64,000 nt of DNA from CBDCIS01 sp965217565 (GTDB taxonomy: Bacteria; Chloroflexota; Dehalococcoidia; Lucifugimonadales; CATOSD01). Position numbers and translations under genes: made by a program. Below, piece after piece: positions 56,021-62,573 of the stretch. Under the pieces are notes generated by a model. It was not told where the DNA came from and did not search any database. It saw nothing but the letters and a program-made list of their open reading frames with translations. Where the stretch lies: NCBI GenBank assembly GCA_965217565.1, contig CBDCIS010000002.1:62001-126000 (forward strand). The letters run 5' to 3'. Every line of letters begins with the position of its first letter. Position 1 is the first letter of the stretch.

Positions 56021-56935
56021 ATGAGCAACTTTGAGAAACTGCGGGGCCGCCTGGCAGCGGGGGAGACGATCTTGATGGACGGGGGTATGGGCTCGGAGTT
56101 AGGGAGGCGGGGGCTGGCAAGCCCCACCACGTGGTCGGGCGGTCCGATGCTCACCCATCCCGAGTTGGTGAGGGATATTCATCAAGAATACATCGAAGCG
56201 GGCGCCGAGATTATCATCACAAACACCTTTAGCACGGGGCGTGACGTGCTGGAAGAGGGCGGCCTCGCGCGTAAGGTAGCTGAGGCCAACAAGCTGGGAA
56301 TCGAAGCGGCGGTACAGGCAAGGAGAAACACCGGGACGGAGGACTCGGTGGTCATTGCGGCCTCCGTATCTACGATGGCTCCCAAGTCACACGCGGAAGT
56401 TCCGGTGCCCTATGAGAGAGCTCTAGAGACCTACCGGGAGCAGCTCGGAGAGTTGGCCAAAGGTGGCCCGGACGTGGCGGTGGGCGAGATGTTGGTCCGG
56501 ATATCGGACACGCTGGCGGTGATAGAAGCGGCAGCGGAGTTGGGTCTCCCGGTGTGGGTCGGGCTCTCCCTGGTCCGGGATGGTGACGGGCTTTACCTGG
56601 GCATCCAAGACAGGCATGGAAGCGAGACCCTTCAAGGCGCCATGGACGCCATCAAGGACAGGGACATCGCATCGGTATTCATAATGCACACGCCGGTGGA
56701 AGACACGGGGCCCGGGCTGGAGATAGTCAAGAAGAATTGGTCGGGAACCTTCGGCGCCTACGCTCATTTCCCCGGTCCCGGCGGCCCAACCCCCAAGGCA
56801 AACGCCCTGGACCCACAGCAGTACCTGGAATACGCCAAGGGGTGGAGTGAGCAAGGGGCGCGGATAATTGGAGGGTGCTGCGGCACGAGACCCGACCACA
56901 TCCGGGCACTCAGGGAGTGGCTGTCCGGCTCCTAG
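56021..56935 (+). CDS. homocysteine S-methyltransferase family protein
   Basis: 304 residues, ATG behind AGGAGAGAAAC. The barrel begins ETILMDGGMGSELGRRGL, followed by ITNTFSTGRDVLEEGG and AASVSTMAPKSHAEVP. The last two zinc-binding Cys are in IIGGCCGTRPDHIRAL. The first zinc Cys, normally in an N-C motif on the preceding strand, is not where expected: the strand reads SVFIMHTPVEDTG, with His in its place. These enzymes transfer a methyl group to homocysteine (or act on betaine or S-methylmethionine). The altered ligand may mean a different substrate. It lies beside an oxidase fragment and within 400 bases of the transposon. Confidence 0.85.
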   Translation: MSNFEKLRGRLAAGETILMDGGMGSELGRRGLASPTTWSGGPMLTHPELVRDIHQEYIEAGAEIIITNTFSTGRDVLEEGGLARKVAEANKLGIEAAVQARRNTGTEDSVVIAASVSTMAPKSHAEVPVPYERALETYREQLGELAKGGPDVAVGEMLVRISDTLAVIEAAAELGLPVWVGLSLVRDGDGLYLGIQDRHGSETLQGAMDAIKDRDIASVFIMHTPVEDTGPGLEIVKKNWSGTFGAYAHFPGPGGPTPKANALDPQQYLEYAKGWSEQGARIIGGCCGTRPDHIRALREWLSGS

Positions 56936-56966
56936 CCCGGAGCCCGCCAAGCTTCCGTATAACATT

Positions 56967-57179
56967 ATGGCCATCCCTGACTCCCTGCAATGGGGGATCG
57001 ATCGGATCCCTCGCAACCGTAAGATTACTCACGGGCCGGGCCTCAGTGGGTTTGCCGTCGACGGCATCGAACCCGGGGCCGTGGTCTTCCCAAACACCAT
57101 CGAGGAAGTGAGTCACTTGCTCTCGGCTGCGGACTGGGGCTGCGATTATCCCACTCGGGCTTCCCAAGCTCGGGCCTGA
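56967..57179 (+). pseudogene. FAD-linked oxidase N-terminal fragment
   Basis: AIPDSLQWGIDRIPRNRKIT and LSGFAVDGIEPGAVVFPNTI then EEVSHLLSAADW match the start of GlcE-like FAD-binding oxidases. The sequence goes out of frame after about residue 55 and no FAD-binding PCMH domain follows. It is truncated. Confidence 0.65.
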
Positions 57180-57484
57180 CCCCAAATGGGACCGGCGCAA
57201 CGCCCTCAACGGGTATTGGTTCACGTGGATTCCTGCTGCAACCTGGCCACTCCTCGTTGCTACAATGGCATTGCAAGCTCAAAAGTGGTTCTGTCTACAG
57301 TCAAAAAAGGGGAATTATATACCTCTATACCCATGTGAAAGAAATCACAAGGTTTCTTTTTGCGGCGCATCTACCGGTTACGCCGCCCCTGACAGGTATG
57401 TAATTCCTTCAGTACAGAGGAGGAATTATGGAAAAATTAGTATATTCGATCCACATAGATGCACCGGGGATGGCAGACGAGCTT

Positions 57485-57718
57485 TCAGAGATGAATTGTT
57501 ATCTTCCCGCCAAATTTCTTGAATTCTCTCTTGAGGCTCGCGAGCGACTCATCCAGTTGTTTAACCTCATCGATCCCTTTGAGAGTCACTGTGATGGAAG
57601 CCGTACATTGAGCACCGGGGCAAGGGAATTCAGGTATCGCCTCCAGTTCTCTGAGGCTTTTAGAGAATTCATTGCCGCATTTAGGACAGGTGAAGGTGTG
57701 AGTAATCTTATCGAGCAT
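57485..57718 (-). CDS. small zinc-ribbon-like protein (transposon cargo)
   Basis: 77 residues from ATG 57718, with TAGGAGG upstream; the AGGAGG overlaps the stop of the upstream membrane gene, so the two form an operon. CPKCGNEFSKSL ... FPCPGAQC is a C-x2-C ... C-x4-C zinc-binding pattern near the N-terminus, followed by a helical tail (DEVKQLDESLASLKREFKKF). The function is unknown. An open frame on the opposite strand (57428-57739) also has a good ribosome-binding site; the operon context favours this strand. Confidence 0.55.
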   Translation of the reverse strand: MLDKITHTFTCPKCGNEFSKSLRELEAIPEFPCPGAQCTASITVTLKGIDEVKQLDESLASLKREFKKFGGKITIHL

Positions 57719-57731
57719 GGGAATGTGCCTC

Positions 57732-58100
57732 CTATTTGACGGACGGTTTTCTTTCAATAAACGCGGCAACAATTAAGGCTGTGATACTAAATGCCGCAAT
57801 GACTATCACAAGCGATTGGGCAAATGAGGTATCGTTTGTTTCTCCAAGAATCCAGTAATATGCCGCAGCGAAAGTGAGTAAAGCTCCAATGAGTCGTGTA
57901 ATCCTCTTTAATAATTCACCGCTTGGGATTACGTCAAGGATGAATATAGTGGCAGCACAAAGTGCAAAGACTGCGGCTTTAGGCCCAGGCTCTTTTGCTG
58001 CCTATAGTGCATTCAAATATACCGCGAGACCGAGACCGGCTATACCTAGTGCATAAATCACTCTAAACGCCAACAAAATTGAATACGGACGCTCACGCAT
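57732..58100 (-). pseudogene. small four-helix membrane protein gene with an in-frame TAG
   Basis: From ATG 58100 (GGAG upstream): SILLAFRVIYALGIAGLGLA, then NAL-TAG-AAKEPGPKAAVFA, then a run of hydrophobic helices (LCAATIFILDVIPSGELL, LIGALLTFAAAYYWILG, SLVIVIAAFSITALIVAAF) and a true TAG end after RKPSVK. The internal TAG at 58002-58004 is the only defect in 122 codons. It is a transposon cargo gene, upstream of the zinc-ribbon gene. As written it makes only a 32-residue peptide. Function unknown. Confidence 0.6.
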
Positions 58101-58188
58101 CAGAGACTCCTTCGCATCGCTTCTGTATGGTTCTGGCAATGAGAATGCCCCCGAAGTCTATCAGAATGATGATAAGCGGTCAAAAGGC

Positions 58189-58217
58189 TTGACATTTAGC
58201 TACGATTTGGGTATAAT
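58189..58217 (+). promoter_or_regulatory. consensus promoter of the transposase gene
   Basis: TTGACA (58189-58194) and TATAAT (58212-58217) with exactly 17 bases between, 29 bases before the transposase ATG. A short palindrome, CCTCTATGAATTATAGAGA-like on the other strand, lies between the -10 and the start codon and could be an operator. Confidence 0.8.
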
Positions 58218-58246
58218 ATCTCTATAATTCATAGAGGTACAATATC

Positions 58247-59188
58247 ATGGCAAAGAATGCACCAGGTAAACATTTCAGAGACGGCATCAGCTTGATTGAC
58301 GCCGTAAACAAATTCAGCAAAGAGGCAGACGCTGAGACGTGGTTCATTGAACAACGCTGGCCTAACGGCATAGCCTGCTCGGAGTGTGGGAGCTTGAATG
58401 TACAGGTTCGTGAGACACGCAAGCCTGCTCCTTTCCGTTGCCGCGATTGCCGCAAGGATTTCAGCGTCAAGACCGGAACGCTGATGCACGATTCCAAACT
58501 TCCTTTGAGCAAGTGGGCGATAGCCTTATACCTGTACAGCACGAACCTTAAGGGTGTCAGCAGTATGAAGCTGCACAGAGACTTGGGAATCACGCAGAAG
58601 GCGGCTTGGCACATGGCACATAGGATTCGTGAGTGCTACGAAGACGCTACGCAGCCTTTCTCTGGTACAGTAGAGGTTGATGAAACCTATGTGGGCGGCA
58701 AGGAGAAGAACAAACACAATAGCAAGAAGCTAAAGGCTGGACGGGGTATGGTTGGCAAGACTGCGGTTGTGGGCATCAAAGACAGGGAGACGAACCAGGT
58801 TTCAACGGCGGTTGTTGAGTCCACCGATAAGCCTACGCTTCAGGACTTTGTTGCCGGTCATACGACAGAGGAAGCAATGGTGTACACTGATGAACACGCG
58901 AGCTACAAGGGGATGCAGAACCATGTTGCTGTTCAGCACAACTCAGGGCAATACGTTCATGGCGAAGCCCACACGAACGGGATCGAATCCCACTGGTCAA
59001 TGTTCAAACGTGGTATCATAGGAACGTACCATCATATCAGTCCCAAGCATACTGAGCGTTACGCAGTTGAGTTTGCGGGCAGGCACAATAGCCGTCCCAA
59101 AGATACCATAGACCAAATGGCTGAGATGGTTCGAGGAATGGAAGGAAAACGGCTACAATATGCCGAATTGATTAGAGAGGATGCGTAA
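58247..59188 (+). CDS. IS1595-family (ISXO2-like) transposase
   Basis: 313 residues, ATG behind AGAGGT. The N-terminal zinc-ribbon (CSECGSLNVQV ... FRCRDCRKDFSVKTGT) is followed by a helical segment and the DDE-type ISXO2 domain: VEVDETYVGGKEKNKH (first Asp), MVYTDEHASYKGM (second Asp) and HTNGIESHWSMFKRG (final catalytic Asn/Glu region). All motifs are complete. The stop overlaps the start of the next small gene. It is the only transposase in the 57309-62176 element and should act on its ends. Confidence 0.93.
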   Translation: MAKNAPGKHFRDGISLIDAVNKFSKEADAETWFIEQRWPNGIACSECGSLNVQVRETRKPAPFRCRDCRKDFSVKTGTLMHDSKLPLSKWAIALYLYSTNLKGVSSMKLHRDLGITQKAAWHMAHRIRECYEDATQPFSGTVEVDETYVGGKEKNKHNSKKLKAGRGMVGKTAVVGIKDRETNQVSTAVVESTDKPTLQDFVAGHTTEEAMVYTDEHASYKGMQNHVAVQHNSGQYVHGEAHTNGIESHWSMFKRGIIGTYHHISPKHTERYAVEFAGRHNSRPKDTIDQMAEMVRGMEGKRLQYAELIREDA

Positions 59189-59360
59189 GGACATGCAGGA
59201 AAAGGAGAAACGAGGGCGCGGTCGTCCTCCTACCTATACCATGCCTGATCGAATAGATGCCTCTCCAGAGGAAATAGCCAAAGCTGTTCTGAGTATCCCG
59301 AAGAAGGACAGATGGCGCTACATGGAACAGGAAGAGAGGAAGAGGACTAAAGATAGCTAG
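59181..59360 (+). CDS. small RGRP (AT-hook-like) protein downstream of the transposase
   Basis: 59 residues, ATG overlapping the transposase stop by eight bases, so translation is coupled. RGRGRPPTYTMPDRIDASPE is followed by IAKAVLSIPKKDRWRYMEQE. The gene at 60777 encodes the same plan (RPRGRPVKNQMPDPIPDTPE, then PPKKDWEYLK). The GRP core can bind the minor groove of AT-rich DNA. Small genes of this type seem to travel with IS1595 transposases; a role in regulating transposition or binding the ends is an inference. Confidence 0.65.
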   Translation: MRKDMQEKEKRGRGRPPTYTMPDRIDASPEEIAKAVLSIPKKDRWRYMEQEERKRTKDS

Positions 59361-59424
59361 AGGGGAGAAAAGGAGTTGCACTCTTTGACTCGCCAGCGTC
59401 CCGAAGCTCTGGCTCCCTTAATGT

Positions 59425-60009
59425 CTATTCCCTAGTATCGTCGGCAGTTTTTGCCGACTTGTCGTTTTCTGAGGCTTCCTCAGTCTTTACGGACTTACGA
59501 GGTTCCAGCGCGTCTAGGTTGATTTGCTGGAATGATGTGGGTTCATCGTTTTCGAGCGTACAGAAGATTGTGGACTGTTCAAAGAACCTATCGACTTCCG
59601 TGACGGCCTTACACTCTCTCACAAGTAGGTCAGCGCAACGTCGGATTGCTCCATTGAACGTTCCATTGTAGGTCTTGCCGCCCGTTGCCTTTCTGCCCAG
59701 GCCCCATTTACCTGTTGTTTCGATAGTGCTGATGGTGAATACGTCGTGCTTATGGTGTTCGCAGACTAAACTCATATCAACAGTAGGTCCGTCTGATATA
59801 GGCCGGGAGAGAGTAAACGTTGTTCCCTTGTAATTCATGCTGGTTTCAGGCTTTGAGGGGAACAGTCCTGCCTCGACTGCCGGTCCTCTATCTCCTGTCT
59901 CTCGATAGATGCGTAGAGCTTCGTTGCGTTTCTCGATACGCTCTACCTGTTCAGGGGAGAGGTTGGGATCTCTGAATGGGTTATCGCTGAATCTGTTGTT
60001 AGCTGGCAA
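59425..60009 (-). CDS. hypothetical cargo protein, RF-DNP family
   Basis: 194 residues if started at TTG 60009, preferred because AAGGAGG lies five bases upstream; a GTG at 60027 would start before that site and overlap the upstream stop. The N-terminus (NNRFSDNPFRDPNLSPEQVE, then EKRNEALRIYRETGD) is shared with the small gene at 50720. The middle (about 45-160) is a beta-rich domain with conserved Cys and His residues (VCEHHKHDVFTIST, FNGAIRRCADLLVREC). The C-terminus is charged (SENDKSAKTADDTRE). The function is unknown. It lies ten bases after the 60020 gene and is probably co-transcribed with it. Confidence 0.65.
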   Translation of the reverse strand: MPANNRFSDNPFRDPNLSPEQVERIEKRNEALRIYRETGDRGPAVEAGLFPSKPETSMNYKGTTFTLSRPISDGPTVDMSLVCEHHKHDVFTISTIETTGKWGLGRKATGGKTYNGTFNGAIRRCADLLVRECKAVTEVDRFFEQSTIFCTLENDEPTSFQQINLDALEPRKSVKTEEASENDKSAKTADDTRE

Positions 60010-60019
60010 GGTATCCTCC

Positions 60020-60523
60020 TTATTCACAATCGGTTTGATTCAGTAAGCCCAAAGCGCGGGCTGCTTCATTTTCCAGGTTTCCTAGTCTGTGGCTTTCTTC
60101 GACAGTCTGAGGATCGGTTTCGCGGTAGTTCTGTACATATCCTATCGCGGCGTTCATCTGAGTAGTCCATTGCTCCAGGCTAAAGCACATGTGCTGCGAT
60201 TCCTCTTTGTCGATGATGTGGTCTGCACCGATAGACGCCATACTGTCCTGAAAGGCGTCTATGTTTTCCCAATGTTCATACTGCTCCTGCCAGGGAGAAT
60301 TGGGCGCATATCTACTTATAGGTGCTCCACGCATTACAGCTAGAAGATCTTCAAGCTCGGCAGCGGTATAAGAGTGTGGTGTAGAGGAGGTTAGTCCTTC
60401 TTCCTCCGATACGGCGAAAACACCGTAACAAGCGAATGGAAGAGCGACTAAACTAGCCAAACAGAGGGCTACAAGGAGGAGAAGCTGTACGAACCGGTTA
60501 CGTAGGAGCGGATACTGCGGCAA
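60020..60523 (-). CDS. small exported or membrane-anchored cargo protein
   Basis: 167 residues from TTG 60523, with AAAGGGG upstream. Residues about 9-40 are one hydrophobic helix (FVQLLLLVALCLASLVALPF), either a signal peptide or anchor. The rest is a soluble, mostly helical domain (SYTAAELEDLLAVMRGAP ... SLEQWTTQMNAAIGYVQNY) with two Cys residues. No family was recognised. It is transcribed away from the structured element at 60562-60684 and is followed by the 59425 gene. Confidence 0.6.
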   Translation of the reverse strand: MPQYPLLRNRFVQLLLLVALCLASLVALPFACYGVFAVSEEEGLTSSTPHSYTAAELEDLLAVMRGAPISRYAPNSPWQEQYEHWENIDAFQDSMASIGADHIIDKEESQHMCFSLEQWTTQMNAAIGYVQNYRETDPQTVEESHRLGNLENEAARALGLLNQTDCE

Positions 60524-60561
60524 GTAGGTGCCCCTTTCTGGCTAGGAACGGAAAGACCACT

Positions 60562-60684
60562 TGTCACAGCGAGTCAAACCCTTGTAGCGAGCCAGAGAAG
60601 GGGCGAGGGGATGATCCTCCAAACTCCTAAGACGACTCGCTACAAGAGGGGTTACGGGGCTGACAAGCCCCACTCGCTGTGACA
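60562..60684. ncRNA. 123-nt element able to fold as a three-way junction
   Basis: The outer stem is 13 bp perfect (60562-60574, TGTCACAGCGAGT, with 60672-60684). Inside are an 11-bp perfect stem (60581-60591, CTTGTAGCGAG, with 60636-60646), extendable by AACC/GGTT across a bulge, and a 6-bp GGGGCT/AGCCCC hairpin with a GACA loop (60656-60671) directly stacked on the outer stem. Both long stems share AGCGAG. It lies in the divergent gap between 60523 (-) and 60777 (+). Because the fold is symmetrical, either strand could form it. Alternatives: a transcribed small RNA, a replication or transfer origin, or a cruciform operator. Confidence 0.55.
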
Positions 60685-60776
60685 GGAACATCTTAGCACA
60701 GGTGAACGATTGCCGTCAAGAAAAGGGTTGGGAGTTTGGTTAAGCGGTGTATAATAGATATAGGTAGGAGGTAGAT

Positions 60777-60953
60777 ATGCCTAAAGACGAGAAGAAGCGT
60801 CCTAGAGGCCGTCCGGTCAAGAATCAGATGCCCGATCCCATACCGGACACTCCTGAGAATGTGGCTTGGGCAGCGATGCAGGGGCCGCCTAAGAAGGACT
60901 GGGAGTACTTGAAGAACCGAGGTGAAGAGAGTGAGAAAGGAGAGGAGAATTAG
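60777..60953 (+). CDS. second small RGRP (AT-hook-like) cargo protein
   Basis: 58 residues, ATG with TAGGAGG upstream and a promoter-like TTGGGA...TATAAT (60728-60755). PRGRPVKNQMPDPIPDTPEN then AWAAMQGPPKKDWEYLKN, with an acidic end. It is a paralogue of the 59181 gene; both carry RGRP, an MPD turn, then a PKKD-W-Y segment. Having two in one element suggests either an ancient duplication or two fused elements. The DNA-binding role is inferred from the motif. Confidence 0.65.
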   Translation: MPKDEKKRPRGRPVKNQMPDPIPDTPENVAWAAMQGPPKKDWEYLKNRGEESEKGEEN

Positions 60954-61164
60954 CCGGGCAACAGAGCACTTTACGACAGGGGAGACGAATACACGTCTCC
61001 CTAGCGATATGGAAGTTGAGTTCGATGATGGACACAGCTTTGCTGCCGATATGGACGGCATAGACGATCCAGTTACCCACGCTAATGAGGTTCACAACGA
61101 AGAAGCTGCGCGGCAAGGGATAGAGCGTGTAGTTTCCCTAAACGGAGGTAGTAGAAAGGAATGA
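60922..61164 (+). CDS. small acidic cargo protein, start uncertain
   Basis: Up to 80 residues from GTG 60922, overlapping the end of the previous gene; a shorter version from ATG 61009 would begin EVEFDDGHSFAADMDGIDDP. No start has a good ribosome-binding site at the right distance. The main argument for a gene is the four-base ATGA overlap with the strongly supported 61161 gene. The C-terminus has a helix EVHNEEAARQGIERVVSL. Unknown function. Confidence 0.45.
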   Translation: MKRVRKERRISRATEHFTTGETNTRLPSDMEVEFDDGHSFAADMDGIDDPVTHANEVHNEEAARQGIERVVSLNGGSRKE

Positions 61165-61481
61165 TGATTAACGTGAATGAAGAAATGGCAAAGTTGGTTG
61201 TGCGGTACAACGAGAATCAGAAGCGCGTAGTTGCTTTGAGAGAGAATCTACGCGGTGTGTTCTCTCAAGCTGGATCTCTCCAAACCGCCGTAGAGTCTGA
61301 ATGGTTGGACTTCAATGTTTCTGGATCAATGTATCTGTTGGAGGGAGGTAGTAAAGACGTTCCACACAACTTTATGAATGAGCTACCTGAGCGCATGAAG
61401 GAGTTGCAGGAAGCCTTAGTGGAAGAGCAACGCTTGAAGAAGGCTTTGACTAAAGGCGGATTAGACGGAATAATCAAGTAG
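61161..61481 (+). CDS. small coiled-coil cargo protein
   Basis: 106 residues, ATG with AAAGGA upstream and overlapping the previous stop. It is helical at both ends (EEMAKLVVRYNENQKRVVAL, and PERMKELQEALVEEQRLKKA) with a short central segment, suggesting a coiled-coil dimer. No family was recognised. It belongs to a rightward run of four small coupled genes. Confidence 0.55.
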   Translation: MMINVNEEMAKLVVRYNENQKRVVALRENLRGVFSQAGSLQTAVESEWLDFNVSGSMYLLEGGSKDVPHNFMNELPERMKELQEALVEEQRLKKALTKGGLDGIIK

Positions 61482-61548
61482 GAAAATCGCGGCAAGATAG
61501 ACGAGTTTAGGCCCTGCGAGGAGTCGTTAAGTGAGGTAAGAAAGGAGA

Positions 61549-61803
61549 ATGAATGAAAATAACTGGATGGCAAAAGTACCTAGCCTGGAATCGCTAGAGA
61601 GACTTCCTTCATGTTGTCTCAAGGAATACTCGAAGGGCCTTTTTGACGCCAATATCGAGGCTGTCAGGGTATTCCAATCCGAGAGTGGTGACGGCCTACA
61701 TGAGGCGCTCGTGGAAGCGGCCAGACTCAATCTCGGAGAGAAGTTGCGCCTGCCCTCTATCTGCACTCATCATCTGCCCAAAGTGGTAAGAAAGGAGAAA
61801 TGA
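61549..61803 (+). CDS. small cargo protein
   Basis: 84 residues, ATG with AAAGGAG upstream, four-base overlap with the next gene. SLESLERLPSCCLKEYSKGL then FDANIEAVRVFQSES; the protein is amphipathic with three Cys. It resembles no family I know. The strong ribosome-binding site and coupling support translation. Confidence 0.55.
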   Translation: MNENNWMAKVPSLESLERLPSCCLKEYSKGLFDANIEAVRVFQSESGDGLHEALVEAARLNLGEKLRLPSICTHHLPKVVRKEK

Positions 61804-62042
61804 AATCAGCAGATATGTTAGTCCAAGTGGATGGCGTTAAGCTCGTTGAGGACGGACACGACCCCGTTGCGGTACTCGTGCGAATGGCAGAGGCAGGAGC
61901 GGGACGCGAGGAGTTTTTGCACTATGTCAATGCCGTCCGACGCCACCATCCTGAAACCTTTGGCAAGGCTTTGGCACGGTTCGCAAGCCCAGATTTCAAA
62001 GACGCGCTGGCCGACGTAAGCCCACGCATCGCTTTGTCCTAG
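61800..62042 (+). CDS. small cargo protein
   Basis: 80 residues, ATG overlapping the previous stop, with AAAGGAG upstream. It is helical (DPVAVLVRMAEAGAGREEFL then HYVNAVRRHHPETFGKALAR). It is the last gene before the right end of the transposon; the 62043-62176 stretch that follows is non-coding and ends in the terminal repeat. Unknown function. Confidence 0.55.
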   Translation: MKSADMLVQVDGVKLVEDGHDPVAVLVRMAEAGAGREEFLHYVNAVRRHHPETFGKALARFASPDFKDALADVSPRIALS

Positions 62043-62176
62043 CTGAAATGCTTCGTCTGGTGTTGCCATACACTGGATACTAACACAGCTTGAAGTGATA
62101 GGCCAGAGTAGCACAAAATCGCGGGGAAGCGTCTATAGACAGGCGCAGCCCTGGGTAAACAGGTATATAATTCCCC

Positions 62177-62573
62177 AAAAAAGGCCCACCAAAATGGATT
62201 CGAACTTTATCATTCAAGAGGGCCCAACGAGGCACACCGCTCTCATTGAGGTGGAATAATCCAGAAGCCTGATGTGGGTCAAATAGCTCGATGTGGTACA
62301 GGACAAGGGGATACAATGCCGCCTGGGCATGTTCCTGAGGTTTCCATCCGTCGAAAGTGTGGTAACTAATGTGGGAACTATTTACAGAACACCACTATAT
62401 TATAGCTAAATACGACTCTCCCCAGCTTCCAGAATTCCCTTGAGAGAGCGGCGCCAATGTCCAATCAACCACCATCGCACAACCAATTTCGCCAGCAGAC
62501 AAGCTGATGTGGCAAATGTCGGATAACGACACAGACTCGCCAGATAGAAAAATAGCAGGGAAGGGAGTTGCCG
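62177..62573. other. flank of the transposon; recombinase-tail half and upstream region of the hydrolase
   Basis: 62177-62230 continues the recombinase tail interrupted by the transposon (GPPKWIRTLSFKRAQRG), matching 57267-57308 on the left. The rest, to 62573, shows no gene and should contain the promoter of the serine hydrolase. Confidence 0.55.

Larger units (their letters stand above)
57309..62176. mobile_element. 4.87-kb IS1595-type transposon with passenger genes
   Basis: The left end is GGGGAATTATATACCT followed by xTxTACCC; the right end is its complement, ending AGGTATATAATTCCCC, with 22 of 24 positions matching. Six A residues flank each end (57303-57308 and 62177-62182), a candidate target duplication. 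The contents are visibly more AT-rich than the flanking sequence. The outside flanks join to give a continuous serine recombinase tail (SSKVVLSTVKKGPPKW then IRTLSF), which shows what the insertion site was. Inside are an IS1595-family transposase gene and about ten small genes on both strands. Confidence 0.8.

Noticed and set aside
57428..57739. Plus-strand 103-residue frame with a good GGAGG site
   Set aside because: It is antisense to the zinc-ribbon gene, has less protein-like composition, and the minus-strand reading is supported by its operon spacing with the membrane gene; it remains possible that the first few codons belong to a lost gene.
43596..58004. Reassigned TAG codon (alternative genetic code)
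   Set aside because: Clear genes in the same region and elsewhere (brnA, the methyltransferase, the giant protein, the 2091 gene) end in TAG at family-typical positions.
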